Notes: generated from the sequence alone by a model not told the origin. A stretch of 64,000 nucleotides of DNA from Photorhabdus noenieputensis (GCF_018448935.1 NZ_RCWC01000005.1:62001-126000), one strand, 5' to 3'. Positions 41,274 through 52,063 are shown, counted from the first letter of the stretch. Made by a program: numbers and translations.

Positions 41274-42227
41274 TTACTTTATTCCCAATTGAATAATTGA
41301 AGATAATTCATCAATATCCTTAACATCTTGAATAACCAATCCTGCCTGGTTAGCCAAACGTTCGAACTCCGTCAAATAACGTTCTTTCCCTGAAAATAGT
41401 ACATCCATTAACATATCCAAATACAGCACCGCTTTAGATTGTGGTTTTTTCATATAATTTATCAATAAAATCTTTGAACTACTATCCATTGCCTTGCGGC
41501 AATTTTCTAAAATTAATACTGCTTTATCATCGGGCCAATCGTGGAGAATATTCTTTAAAATATATAAATCATAACCTGATGGAATTGATTTTATAAAATT
41601 TCCATTTATAAAATCTATATTTTCCAAAACAGGAGTTTCATTATATCTATCTAATACAGCGTAATGTTTTCCTTTTATCTTCTCACTGATTCTTACCAGA
41701 AGATTTCCCTCCCCTCCTCCAACATCTAATATTCTGTCGTATTGACTAAAATCATAAATATCAAGTAGCTTTCCAATGATTTTATCTGAGCCTTTTAACA
41801 TTGAAGAATCAAAATGTGATTTGAGTAATTTATTACTAACCAAATATTCAAAGAATGATTTTCTATGCATTATTTCAAATGCAGGTTTTCCATCATTTTC
41901 AAGTAAAGATCTTGAATACATTGACCAAGCATTCCAGCAATCTGGGCTCAGTTCCCATTTTACAATTAATGACTCCATACTTTCAGGATCAGCGAGTGCA
42001 CTGCATTCTTCAGAAAGAGTGACTTTATGGCCGTGATTAACCAATATCCCAACTTCAATTAAAAAATCACAAAATCGATCAAGTCGGGAATAATCAATAC
42101 CACATTGACGGGAAAGTTCGTCTATATCTACATAAGCTCCATGTTTAAAGTGAATAGATAAGCCTGTATCAACAAAAGCGTAGATTGCGGCTGATTTTCT
42201 ATATGATGTAATAAGTTCGGCTAGCAT
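41274..42227 (-). CDS. SAM-dependent O-methyltransferase, array copy 4
   Basis: A 317-residue paralogue, with SAM loop ILDVGGGEGNLL and catalytic NILHDWPDDKAVLIL. It shares HDW and the MKKPQSK segment with copy 3, so copies 3 and 4 look like closest relatives by these markers. The winged helix reads DIDELSRQCGIDYSRLDRFC. Own CRP-like promoter and terminator. Confidence 0.9.
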   Translation of the reverse strand: MLAELITSYRKSAAIYAFVDTGLSIHFKHGAYVDIDELSRQCGIDYSRLDRFCDFLIEVGILVNHGHKVTLSEECSALADPESMESLIVKWELSPDCWNAWSMYSRSLLENDGKPAFEIMHRKSFFEYLVSNKLLKSHFDSSMLKGSDKIIGKLLDIYDFSQYDRILDVGGGEGNLLVRISEKIKGKHYAVLDRYNETPVLENIDFINGNFIKSIPSGYDLYILKNILHDWPDDKAVLILENCRKAMDSSSKILLINYMKKPQSKAVLYLDMLMDVLFSGKERYLTEFERLANQAGLVIQDVKDIDELSSIIQLGIK

Positions 42228-42448
42228 TGAGTTATCCTTTATGTCTTTATCTTATAAAAATATGAAGTATTTTATCTAAAATGCATTAAATACCATGACA
42301 ATTAATTGGGCATTCTGACAACTAATATGTGATTATTAGCTTTGTTACCTTTTCTCAGTGAGATAATAAAGATTTTATTCTCCTTATTTTCACATTGTTC
42401 AACTTATTTTAATAACGCATTTTTAGGAGCAGAATTGTTAACTATCAG

Positions 42449-42488
42449 ACTATATTAAATTAGACAAAAAGAAATGACAAAGATCACA
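42449..42488 (-). promoter_or_regulatory. Promoter with CRP-like site, methyltransferase copy 4
   Basis: Reverse strand TGTGATCTTTGTCA (42475-42488) lies 20 bp from TATAGT (42454-42449), identical in spacing to copies 1 and 2. Confidence 0.62.
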
Positions 42489-42613
42489 GTTAACTGTTCT
42501 CAGAAATTTATAAAATCAAATAGGATTTTTTAATATAGTTATTAATCGTTTTTATTGTCAGCGAATAAATTTACTTTCTATTTTACTACATATATATTTC
42601 ATTAACATAAAAA

Positions 42614-42638
42614 TTGGCATCAAATATATTGATGCCAA
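42614..42638 (-). terminator. Terminator of methyltransferase copy 5
   Basis: A perfect 10-bp stem TTGGCATCAA / TTGATGCCAA with a 5-nt loop, about 38 bp after the copy-5 stop. Confidence 0.78.
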
Positions 42639-42675
42639 ATATTTCACATATGTACTCCCCAACGATGGGATATAT

Positions 42676-43629
42676 TTATTTTATCCCTAATTCGATAAGT
42701 GAAAATATTTCATCTATATCTCTAGAATATCGAACGACAAGTCCCGCCTGGTTAGCTAGATGTTCGAATTCACTAAAATAACGCTCTTTCCCTAAATATA
42801 GCATATCCATTAATAAATCGACAGATTTAACTATTGGGGATTTTTGTTTTTTCATTAAGGTTATTATCAGGATATTTGCATTATCATCCATCATTTCTCG
42901 GCAACTCTTCAAAAGAGATATTGCGTCATTATCAGACCAGTTATGGAGTACATTCTTTAAAATATATAAATCATAACCTGACGGAATTGACTCAAAAAAA
43001 TCACCATTTATAAAATCTATACCCTCATAAATAGGAATTTCATTATATCTGTCCAATACAGCATAATCTTTTCCTGTAAACTTTTCACTGATTCTGATTA
43101 AAAGCTCTCCGTCTCCACCTCCCAGATCCAATATTCTGTTATATTTATTAAAATCATAAATAACAAGCAGTTCTTTAATTATTTTATTTGTATATTTTGA
43201 CATTAAAGCGTCAAAATTTGATTTTAGTACTTTATCATTATCCCAAATCTCATAGAATGATTTTCCATGCGCCATATCAAATGCCGGTTTACCATTGTTT
43301 TCCAGTAAGGATTTTGGGTACATTAACCAAGAATCCCAATGTTCTCGATTGATTTCATATTTTATTGTCAAGACTTCAAAACTATCAGGATCAGCAAGTG
43401 CACTGCATTCTTCAGAAAGTGCAACCCCATCGTTGCCGCTAACCAATACGCCTATTTCAGTTAAGAAATCACATAGTCGATTAAGTCTAGAATAATCAAT
43501 ACCATATTGATCAGCAAGTTTGTTAATATCTACATAGGTTCCATTTTTAAAGTGAATAGATAAACCCGCCTCAACAAAAGTGTAGATTGCGGCCGTTTTT
43601 CTATATGACGTAATGAGATTGATTAGCAT
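42676..43629 (-). CDS. SAM-dependent O-methyltransferase, array copy 5
   Basis: A 317-residue paralogue and the outermost copy, next to fdhE. SAM loop ILDLGGGDGELL, catalytic NVLHNWSDNDAISLL. The first ten residues MLINLITSYR and the winged helix DINKLADQYGIDYSRLNRLC are typical of the array. It is the most divergent copy in the central region (YEINREHWDSWLMYPKSLLE and AHGKSFYEIWDND). Confidence 0.9.
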   Translation of the reverse strand: MLINLITSYRKTAAIYTFVEAGLSIHFKNGTYVDINKLADQYGIDYSRLNRLCDFLTEIGVLVSGNDGVALSEECSALADPDSFEVLTIKYEINREHWDSWLMYPKSLLENNGKPAFDMAHGKSFYEIWDNDKVLKSNFDALMSKYTNKIIKELLVIYDFNKYNRILDLGGGDGELLIRISEKFTGKDYAVLDRYNEIPIYEGIDFINGDFFESIPSGYDLYILKNVLHNWSDNDAISLLKSCREMMDDNANILIITLMKKQKSPIVKSVDLLMDMLYLGKERYFSEFEHLANQAGLVVRYSRDIDEIFSLIELGIK

Positions 43630-43845
43630 TGAATTACCCTTTCTGTATTTTTAAATGAGGTTATTATATAAAATATAGATAGTACCACTATGACTAACTA
43701 TATATATTTGAGACGCATTTAAACCAAAATGTAATTATTAACTTTGCTATCTTTTCCTTATGCGGCAATGAATAATTAATTCTCTTTTTACAATTAATTA
43801 TTCACTTTAATTATATGTTTTTAGGCGTGAATCAATGAATCATTA

Positions 43846-43886
43846 GGCCATATTAAATATAATAGAAAGAAATGTTAAAAATCACA
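43846..43886 (-). promoter_or_regulatory. Promoter region, methyltransferase copy 5 (weaker motifs)
   Basis: Reverse strand TGTGATTTTTAACA (43873-43886) keeps one CRP half site. The -10 position reads TATGGC, a poor match, so this promoter may be weaker. Confidence 0.45.
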
Positions 43887-44137
43887 ATTAACTCTTTTTA
43901 GGGATTTTTAACATTAAATTGAAAGAAATTTCTTAACAAGATTTTTCTTTCAGAAAAAATTTACACAAAGAATGAATGGTTATAAAAAATTCGCAATCAT
44001 TTCATGAATATATTGGTTATAACTGATCACATCATTTCTAGTATTATCTCTATAGCCCAGAAACCACTTTTGATCTATGCTGAGCGCTAACAACAAGCTT
44101 AAGATTATTATTAATCTGAAAGCCCCAAGGAAGATAG

Positions 44138-45073
<936 letters not shown>

Positions 45074-45094
45074 TAGAGAGTTGACGGAATTGCC

Positions 45095-46486
45095 ATGACA
45101 TATAAACCGAGCCTGTTGTACAGCCAGCTTCCCGCCATTGATCGTCTATTGCGTGAGCCACAAATAACACCATTCGTGGAACAATATGGACAGACGCTGG
45201 TCACTGCCACATTAAGAGGAATGCAGGAGCAGGCCAGAATCTATATCAAGCAGCATCAAGCACTGCCTGATTGGTGTGATAACTGGTCCCTGGCTCTCGG
45301 TCAGCAACTGGAACAAAAACAAACTTTGGCTTTAAAGCCGGTGTTCAATCTCAGTGGTACGGTGATTCACACCAATCTTGGTCGAGCATTAATGGCAGAA
45401 TCGGCTATTGAGGCGGTAACACAAGTGATGCGTTCACCCGTAACATTGGAATATTCCCTCAATGACGCCGGGCGTGGGCACCGTGACCATGTTTTGGCAA
45501 ATTTACTGCGTGAATTAACCGGGGCGGAAGATGCCTGCATCGTTAATAACAATGCAGCGGCTGTGCTGTTATTATTGGCAACCGTGGCATCCGGTAAGCA
45601 AGTTGTGGTTTCTCGCGGCGAACTCGTGGAAATTGGTGGCGCATTCCGTATTCCTGATGTGATGGTTCAGGCAGGATGCCGATTAGTTGAAGTCGGTACA
45701 ACAAACCGCACTCACCTGAAAGATTATCAGCAAGCGATTAATGAAGAGACCGCTCTCCTCATGAAAGTGCATACCAGTAACTACAATATTGAAGGTTTCA
45801 CCGCAGAAGTGTCTGGCCGTGAATTGGCCGCTCTGGGAATAACCTCGCAAATTCCCACTGCAATTGATCTGGGCAGCGGCTCCATGATAAATATGGCGCA
45901 ATATGGCTTGCCGACCGAACCTATGCCCCAGGATTATCTGAATCAGGGCATCGATCTGGTCACTTTCTCTGGTGATAAATTACTGGGGGGACCACAAGCT
46001 GGCATTATTCTCGGCAAAAAGCGTTGGATAGAAGCAATCCAGCGTCATCCGCTGAAACGTGCTTTACGGGCAGACAAGATGACGCTGGCCGCTTTGGAAG
46101 CCACATTGCGGTTATATCAGCGCCCCGAACAACTTTGCCAGCAATTGCCAACGTTACGTTTATTAACCCGTTCACAACAACAAGTGCATAATATGGCACA
46201 ACAGCTATTACCTCAGCTTCAAGCACATTACGGTGACCAGTTTATTGTTCGTGACGAGCCATGTTATTCACAGATTGGCAGTGGCTCACTGCCGGTTGAT
46301 CGTCTGCCAAGTTGGGCTTTGACTTTCACCGCTATTGATGGTCAGGGAAGCTCGTTGGAACGGTTAGCCCGGCGTTGGCGTGAATTAGCCAAACCCGTTA
46401 TTGGCCGTATCTCCGACGGACGTTTGTGGCTGGATTTACGCTGTCTCGAAGATGAAAAAGCGCTATTGCAGGCACTATTACTGTAA
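45095..46486 (+). CDS. selA: L-seryl-tRNA(Sec) selenium transferase
   Basis: SelA converts Ser-tRNA(Sec) to Sec-tRNA(Sec) with selenophosphate, using PLP. The 463-residue product has INLSGT-like [17 protein letters not shown] near the N-terminus and the PLP lysine in [17 protein letters not shown]. Grouped with fdhE and selB, so it probably belongs to one fdhE-selA-selB transcription unit. It supplies the amino acid for the fdoG TGA. Confidence 0.97.
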   Translation: MTYKPSLLYSQLPAIDRLLREPQITPFVEQYGQTLVTATLRGMQEQARIYIKQHQALPDWCDNWSLALGQQLEQKQTLALKPVFNLSGTVIHTNLGRALMAESAIEAVTQVMRSPVTLEYSLNDAGRGHRDHVLANLLRELTGAEDACIVNNNAAAVLLLLATVASGKQVVVSRGELVEIGGAFRIPDVMVQAGCRLVEVGTTNRTHLKDYQQAINEETALLMKVHTSNYNIEGFTAEVSGRELAALGITSQIPTAIDLGSGSMINMAQYGLPTEPMPQDYLNQGIDLVTFSGDKLLGGPQAGIILGKKRWIEAIQRHPLKRALRADKMTLAALEATLRLYQRPEQLCQQLPTLRLLTRSQQQVHNMAQQLLPQLQAHYGDQFIVRDEPCYSQIGSGSLPVDRLPSWALTFTAIDGQGSSLERLARRWRELAKPVIGRISDGRLWLDLRCLEDEKALLQALLL

Positions 46487-46537
46487 TTTTCTGAAATACA
46501 ATAATTTACCAAAATACAATAATCTCCTAAAAATATT

Positions 46538-48397
46538 ATGATTTTTGCCACCGCGGGCCATGTTGATCATGGTAAAACCACACTTATCCAAGCGATTACC
46601 GGCGTTAATACAGCCCATTTGCCGGAAGAGAAAAAACGCGGGATGACCATCGATTTAGGTTATGCCTATTGGCCGCAACCGGATGGCTTTTCGGTTGGTT
46701 TTATCGATGTGCCCGGACATGAAAAGTTCCTCGCCAATATGTTGGCAGGGATCGGGGGTATCGATCATGTTTTATTGGTGGTTGCCTGTGACGACGGAGT
46801 AATGGCTCAAACAAGGGAACATTTAGCTATTCTGCGTTTGATTGGCCGCCCGTCTATGACCGTTGCGCTCACTAAAGCAGATCGAGTGGAATCACAACGA
46901 ATAGTTGAAGTCCGCCAGCAAATTGAACATGAGCTGGCAAAGCAGGGTTGGGGCGTCCCCTCTCTATTTGTCACGGCTATGACGGATGAAGAAAGTATTG
47001 CCCCTTTGAGGCAACATCTGTTGCAGTTACATCAGCAAAATAAGCAGCATGAAAAATTACATCAGCGTTTTCGTCTAGCGATAGATCGCGCTTTCAGTGT
47101 CAAAGGAGCAGGTCTGGTAGTCACGGGAACAGCATTGGCTGGCCGGGTCAGTGTGGGAGATCTCCTCTGGCTGACCGGTCGGGATCAACAAGTCAGAGTA
47201 CGTAGCTTGCATGCTCAGAATCAACAGACTGATACGGCTCAGGCCGGGCAACGTATTGCACTGAATATTACTGGTGATGTTAGTAAAGAACAGCTTTCCC
47301 GTGGTGATTGGCTACTTTCCCACAAACCCTTTGAGCATGTAGAAAAGGTATTGGTGGAAGTAGAAACTGATGAATCTTTGCGAAACTGGCAACCACTTCA
47401 TATTCATCATGCTGCCAGCCATATAACGGGCCGGATTTCATTACTAAATCAACTTTCTGATAAGCCTCTGCTAGCTGAATTGGTGCTTGATAGCCCATTG
47501 TGGTTGGTCGAGAATGATCGACTAATACTGAGAGATATCAGTGCCAGAAAAACACTGGCTGGCGCGCGGGTGATAAACCTAAATTCCCCCCGCCGTGGTA
47601 AGCGCCAATCAGAATTTTTGCATTGGCTCACTCTGCTTGCCAAAACATCAGATCATGCGGCTAATTTAGCGCTCCATTTGCCACGAGGCGCACTTTCTCT
47701 CGACCACTTTTCTTGGGCACGTCAATTAACGGAAACAACTCTCCACCAGCTAATCGTTGATAAGGATGTGGTTATTGCCAATGGTATGGTGTTATCACAG
47801 AACAATGCCAGGTTAGCAAAGCAGAAGTTACTACAAATTTTAGCTGAGTATCACCGGCAACATGTTGATCAACTGGGTTTGGGAAGGGCCCGTCTGAAAC
47901 GGATGGCGCTGCCAACGCTGGATGAAGCACTGGTTTATACTCTGATAGATGCATTGCTCAGTGATGGACAGCTAAAACAATTACGAGGTTGGTTATATCT
48001 TCCTGAACACGGTTTGGCTTTTAGCGATGAACAGGCAAAATTGTGGCAACGAATAGCCCCCTATTTCATAGATGATCCGTGGTGGGTACGTGATCTGGCT
48101 GCTGATTTAAAAGAAGAAGCAGCAACTATCCGCAATTTGTTGAAAAAATCTGCCCAATTGGGGCATATTATCGCGATTGTTCCTGATCGTTATTATTGCA
48201 TCCAACGAATTCAACAATTCGCGGAACTAATTCGCCAATTTAATCAAGATCATGGTGCAATTACCGCTGCGGATTTTCGTAATCAACTCGGTATCGGTCG
48301 TAAATTGGCTATCCAGATATTGGAATTTTTTGATCGCAGTGGTTTTACTCGTCGTCAGGCTGAGTCACATATTCTCAGAGATAATGGGCTATTCTGA
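46538..48397 (+). CDS. selB: Selenocysteine-specific elongation factor
   Basis: SelB is the EF-Tu-like GTPase that carries Sec-tRNA(Sec) to the ribosome and binds the SECIS hairpin. The 619-residue product has G1 AGHVDHGKT, G3 DVPGHE and G4 TKAD near the N-terminus. Four winged-helix modules follow in the C-terminal third (ending RNQLGIGRKLAIQILEFFDR region), which recognise the mRNA. A 51-bp gap with a repeated AAATACAATAAT-like motif separates it from selA, where E. coli has an overlap. Confidence 0.97.
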   Translation: MIFATAGHVDHGKTTLIQAITGVNTAHLPEEKKRGMTIDLGYAYWPQPDGFSVGFIDVPGHEKFLANMLAGIGGIDHVLLVVACDDGVMAQTREHLAILRLIGRPSMTVALTKADRVESQRIVEVRQQIEHELAKQGWGVPSLFVTAMTDEESIAPLRQHLLQLHQQNKQHEKLHQRFRLAIDRAFSVKGAGLVVTGTALAGRVSVGDLLWLTGRDQQVRVRSLHAQNQQTDTAQAGQRIALNITGDVSKEQLSRGDWLLSHKPFEHVEKVLVEVETDESLRNWQPLHIHHAASHITGRISLLNQLSDKPLLAELVLDSPLWLVENDRLILRDISARKTLAGARVINLNSPRRGKRQSEFLHWLTLLAKTSDHAANLALHLPRGALSLDHFSWARQLTETTLHQLIVDKDVVIANGMVLSQNNARLAKQKLLQILAEYHRQHVDQLGLGRARLKRMALPTLDEALVYTLIDALLSDGQLKQLRGWLYLPEHGLAFSDEQAKLWQRIAPYFIDDPWWVRDLAADLKEEAATIRNLLKKSAQLGHIIAIVPDRYYCIQRIQQFAELIRQFNQDHGAITAADFRNQLGIGRKLAIQILEFFDRSGFTRRQAESHILRDNGLF

Positions 48398-48504
48398 TGA
48401 TTTCTTTATTTAAAATATAGATGATTTCAGCAAAATCACCGTCTTGAACTGATCTGTGTTATTTTGCCAACCGTGAACCATCTATTAATTGGATTCAATA
48501 CGAT

Positions 48505-50154
48505 ATGAAAAAGAAGATAATATCAGGTGTTTATCTGGGATTATTGTTCATTGCAACTTTAATACTAGTTTTTGAAAAAAGTGAAGATATTTACCCGGCA
48601 CTGATCGCTGTCGGTGTGTTTGGTGTGATATTTGGCCTAGTATTTTCTGTATCAGCCCGGCTACTGTTTTCCGCTGCCTTTACCGGAACGCTGTTTATTA
48701 TCTTTAAGTTTCTCAATCAGATAAAAGTTCATTACTACAAAGAGCAATTGATGTTCTCCGATCTGAACTTGATGCTTGATCCTGCCAATCAGGAAACATT
48801 GCGCCACTATTGGCTGGCCGGTTTAGGCGTTGTCGCTATGTTTATCTGGTTGATGTTTAACATGACGCTGAGCTGGAAAAAATCATCTCCCCGCCGTGGT
48901 TTCAAATGGCGTACCGTCGGCTTAGTTCTGGCGGCGTTCTGTACATGGGAAGTGAGCGCTACTGCCAATGCGTTCAGAGAGCAGTGGGAATCTTCACTAC
49001 CAAAAGGACGTGGCACCGTTACCAATATGGTGATGTCGGCAAAGAATGCCAAATATCATGCGCCTCAGTTTGGGCAATCATCCGATTATTTTCTGCAACA
49101 GGCTAAGAATGTTGTGCTGCCTGTGCCGCAGTCAGCGATTAAACCTGATGTGGTGATGTTATTACAGGAATCCACCGTGACTCCGCATATCTATCAATTG
49201 CCTGATGATATCCGCTTACCTAATCTTTATATGTTCCAGCGGGATTCTGGTGTCAGCGCACAAAGCCCAATGCGGGTGCAAACTTTCGGTGGTGGTACTT
49301 GGTTATCTGAATTCTCCGCCCTGACTGGCTTAAATACGGACGATTTTGGCTCACGTAAGAATGCGGTTTTTTATTTTATTGTTGATCACCTGAAATACAG
49401 CTTGTTCCGTGAAATGAAACAGAATGGTTATTACACGGTTGTTTTGACGCCATTTAATAAATCTTCTTACCATTCCGGTCATGCTTATCAGACTCTCGGC
49501 GTTGATCGTATTATTCAGCCACAAGAATTGGGATATCCCGCTAGTCTCGATAAAAATCTGTGGACTATCTCTACGCAAGAGATGTTGGGTTATGCGAAAG
49601 AAATTTTGGCACAAGAAACGGATAAGCCACTCTTTATTTTCTCACTGACTATGTATGAACATGGCCCATATGATGAAGATCACGCTGATGATTACGGGCT
49701 TACCGGGCATGTGAAAAATTCACAGGCAGTGGGTAAATTCAGTCACTATATAGAGAAAATCAAAACTTCTGATCCAGCAATTAAAGATTTCAGTGAGTTT
49801 GTTGCTAAACGGGAAAAGCCAACCATGTTCCTCTATTTCGGTGATCATCAACCTAATATCAGCCTAAATCAGTACAATGGCGTATTTTCAAATCCAAGTC
49901 ATATCACCCAATTTACTATGCGGGATAACTTGCAACAGGGAGAAGCTATCCAGACTGATGAACTGACGGATATTTCATTCCTTGGGGGCATGATTATGGA
50001 GAGAGCTAAACTAGATGCTTCACCTTTTTATCGAGCAAATATGACCATGCGTCATCTCTGCCGGGGAGCGTTGGATGATTGTCAGGATAAAGCGCTAGTG
50101 GAGAGTTATAAACACTATATTTATCAGCAATTAGACGTTGCAGGTAAAAAGTAA
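48505..50154 (+). CDS. Sulfatase-family membrane enzyme (LTA synthase/phosphoglycerol transferase-like)
   Basis: A 549-residue inner-membrane protein. The N-terminal 150 residues contain four or five hydrophobic segments. The periplasmic alkaline-phosphatase-fold domain follows: VVMLLQESTVTPHIYQLPDD (metal and nucleophile region), TFGGGTWLSEFSALTGLNTD with the conserved GG(T/S), SLTMYEHGPY and LYFGDHQPN. This fits enzymes that move phosphoglycerol or phosphoethanolamine to glycans or LPS. The acceptor is unknown. It stands alone after selB. Confidence 0.78.
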   Translation: MKKKIISGVYLGLLFIATLILVFEKSEDIYPALIAVGVFGVIFGLVFSVSARLLFSAAFTGTLFIIFKFLNQIKVHYYKEQLMFSDLNLMLDPANQETLRHYWLAGLGVVAMFIWLMFNMTLSWKKSSPRRGFKWRTVGLVLAAFCTWEVSATANAFREQWESSLPKGRGTVTNMVMSAKNAKYHAPQFGQSSDYFLQQAKNVVLPVPQSAIKPDVVMLLQESTVTPHIYQLPDDIRLPNLYMFQRDSGVSAQSPMRVQTFGGGTWLSEFSALTGLNTDDFGSRKNAVFYFIVDHLKYSLFREMKQNGYYTVVLTPFNKSSYHSGHAYQTLGVDRIIQPQELGYPASLDKNLWTISTQEMLGYAKEILAQETDKPLFIFSLTMYEHGPYDEDHADDYGLTGHVKNSQAVGKFSHYIEKIKTSDPAIKDFSEFVAKREKPTMFLYFGDHQPNISLNQYNGVFSNPSHITQFTMRDNLQQGEAIQTDELTDISFLGGMIMERAKLDASPFYRANMTMRHLCRGALDDCQDKALVESYKHYIYQQLDVAGKK

Positions 50155-50156
50155 GT

Positions 50157-50283
50157 TATACCCGTTATCTTTCAAGCTGCCTCTTTGTTGGCTGCACTCA
50201 CTCACCCCGGTCACATAGTTACCTATGCTCCCGGGGATTCGCTCCCTTGCCGTCGCGATGCATCTCGAAATCCATAGGGTATA
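50157..50283. repeat. Interspersed palindromic repeat (MITE-like), complete copy 2
   Basis: A 127-bp unit with TATACCC at one end and GGGTATA at the other, directly after the sulfatase stop. Its left two-thirds (reverse complement) match the partial copy at 21794-21873. No coding capacity; typical of small non-autonomous elements or structured intergenic repeats found in Photorhabdus. Confidence 0.7.
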
Positions 50284-50350
50284 TATACCCATAATGTGAG
50301 TAGGTGCCATATTTATATGGCGCTTGCTGTAGATAATGTTGATGAGAATG

Positions 50351-51670
50351 TTAATCCCACCCAATTTTCAGGCGCTTTGCTCTGGCTTGTAACCCTCCCA
50401 ATATCGAATTACTGATATGAACAGGGAAATCTATCGGCAACTGGTCTCTGACATTCATGACAACGGTATCAACCGTCTCAGCATATTCAGTAAGAATTCT
50501 TGCCATCGAATCCTTATCAAATCCAGCGACGTTGGCTGTTTGAAAAAAGTGCCTTGGGAATATCTGCTCTATGTTGTACTTCCTACCTCTCGTCCCAGTT
50601 AGCCCCATCGCCAATTTGGCATCTCGGGGATGAAGCCCTCTACCTCCGAATACAGGGTACATGGAAAGAATGTCATAAAAAGGCGTTAGCCGATAATGCC
50701 CCTCAGCCTCAATAAACAGCGAAAAGTTTTTTGCATGGCCGTCTGTGGCGGCCAACAGCCAAAATAATACCTGGATCTTCATAAATTCATAACGGTCAGT
50801 CTCGGCTTTAACCGAACCCAAGAGGCAGGACATGATCTCGGGAATCCCAGGGCCACCATGACTCTCATACTTTTTCGCCGAAGGCACGCTCAAGGTTTGG
50901 CAGAAATCTTCCTGAGGCAGCCGCATTATCCAACTGTTGTCAGATGAGTACTTGCGATCAAATCGTTCTACCGCTAATGCTTTTATCTCTCCCACTTTCA
51001 TCATTAAGCAGTGAGGAACAGGCAGCCCAAACATCCTGGCAATCAACATGCACAGATATTCATTTTCCACACTTTCAGACATATCAATGGAATGTGAATG
51101 ACTCTCAATTTTACCAATGGGAAGTTTGATGATGTGTGTTGTCGGCGTGGCATTTAATGGCAAACACCAATTTCCATCAATATTTAAAAGCGCTGTCTTT
51201 TCCTGTGCGCCAGCAATGGATATACGAAAATCTTCCTCTTCTTCGATCATCCCCAATGGCGCACCAGCTTGGTAGCCAGTTAGCACTTTCTCTAGTTCCA
51301 CCTTGGATAAGGGCTTGTATTCAATCCTCTTGATATCATTAGCGGATGTACCTTGCGGTACCAATTGCAAAGCTCCTACACTATCTTGACCAACTTTAGC
51401 CAGCAGATCAAAAGGTTGAGTTGATTCAGCATTGTGCCTAGCAACAATTCTTCTTCTGACTTCCGGATTATCCGGCAGTAGATTATCGAAAAAGTTATAT
51501 ACCTCGTCACCCTGATAAGCTTGATGACGCAGAGGCATAGACAGTGAAATGGGACGACTACCCGATAACCTAAGCCAGGACTCATCATATTTGAAATGGT
51601 GGGAACCAGTATTGGCTTTGGTGAATACTCCAACCCGATAACCATTCATGTAGACATCCAGTGCTGCCAT
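50351..51670 (-). CDS. hipA: HipA-type serine/threonine kinase toxin
   Basis: A 439-residue kinase. HipA in E. coli phosphorylates glutamyl-tRNA synthetase and triggers persistence. The N-subdomain (couple_hipA: LDVYMNGYRVGVFTKANTGS) and kinase core are intact: ISIAGAQEKTALL, THIIKLPIG (lysine), NEYLCMLIARMFGLPVP, and the catalytic LAATDGHAKNFSL with LTPFYDILSM (D of the activation site). The start ATG at 51670 overlaps the hipB stop (TAATG). The gene ends 68 bp from the repeat element. Confidence 0.93.
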   Translation of the reverse strand: MAALDVYMNGYRVGVFTKANTGSHHFKYDESWLRLSGSRPISLSMPLRHQAYQGDEVYNFFDNLLPDNPEVRRRIVARHNAESTQPFDLLAKVGQDSVGALQLVPQGTSANDIKRIEYKPLSKVELEKVLTGYQAGAPLGMIEEEEDFRISIAGAQEKTALLNIDGNWCLPLNATPTTHIIKLPIGKIESHSHSIDMSESVENEYLCMLIARMFGLPVPHCLMMKVGEIKALAVERFDRKYSSDNSWIMRLPQEDFCQTLSVPSAKKYESHGGPGIPEIMSCLLGSVKAETDRYEFMKIQVLFWLLAATDGHAKNFSLFIEAEGHYRLTPFYDILSMYPVFGGRGLHPRDAKLAMGLTGTRGRKYNIEQIFPRHFFQTANVAGFDKDSMARILTEYAETVDTVVMNVRDQLPIDFPVHISNSILGGLQARAKRLKIGWD

Positions 51671-51951
51671 TACCACTCCTCTTTCCACACCGGGTCCGAC
51701 GTTGTGCAATCATCTTCCACTGACGAATTTATCTTAGCAACGTTTCTTGGCCGGATATCGAGTTCTAAATTCAACGCCGACATAATCTTAAAGAAGGTCT
51801 CCAGTTTGGTAGAATCTGGGTGCAGCTCAAAGCTTGATACCGTGTCCTGCCGAATACCCACTTTGCTTGCCACTTTGCCCTGAGAAAGTTTTTGAGTAAG
51901 CCTGATATCTTTTAAATACACGCTAAGTTGTTTCGAGTTAGTCACTTTCAT
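51670..51951 (-). CDS. hipB: HipB-type antitoxin, HTH regulator
   Basis: A 93-residue Xre-type protein with helix-turn-helix LSQGKVASKVGIRQDTVSSF at about residues 20-40 and a C-terminal tail reaching EEW. It pairs with HipA and represses the operon. The ATG at 51951 is used; a TTG at 51966 would add five residues. Immediately upstream are three regular operators. Confidence 0.88.
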   Translation of the reverse strand: MKVTNSKQLSVYLKDIRLTQKLSQGKVASKVGIRQDTVSSFELHPDSTKLETFFKIMSALNLELDIRPRNVAKINSSVEDDCTTSDPVWKEEW

Positions 51952-51987
51952 ATTGAGGTCAACCAATTTGAACAGTTAACCTCATTG

Positions 51988-52063
51988 TTACACGCTATGG
52001 CAGGTAAATCAATTTTTACACGCTATAGACGGTAAATATAATCTTACCTGTTATAACCGGTAA
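51988..52063 (-). promoter_or_regulatory. Three hipBA operators at 28-bp spacing
   Basis: Three 20-bp sites of the form TTAC-N12-GTAA lie at 51988-52007, 52016-52035 and 52044-52063. Their starts are exactly 28 bp apart. Two share the core ACGCTAT. They lie just before hipB, so HipB is the likely binder. The exact phasing suggests cooperative binding along the DNA. Confidence 0.85.

Noticed and set aside
36787-42638. GGCATC hairpins as a CRISPR-like or mobile repeat family
   Set aside because: They occur once after each methyltransferase gene at about the same distance, so they are best explained as duplicated terminators.
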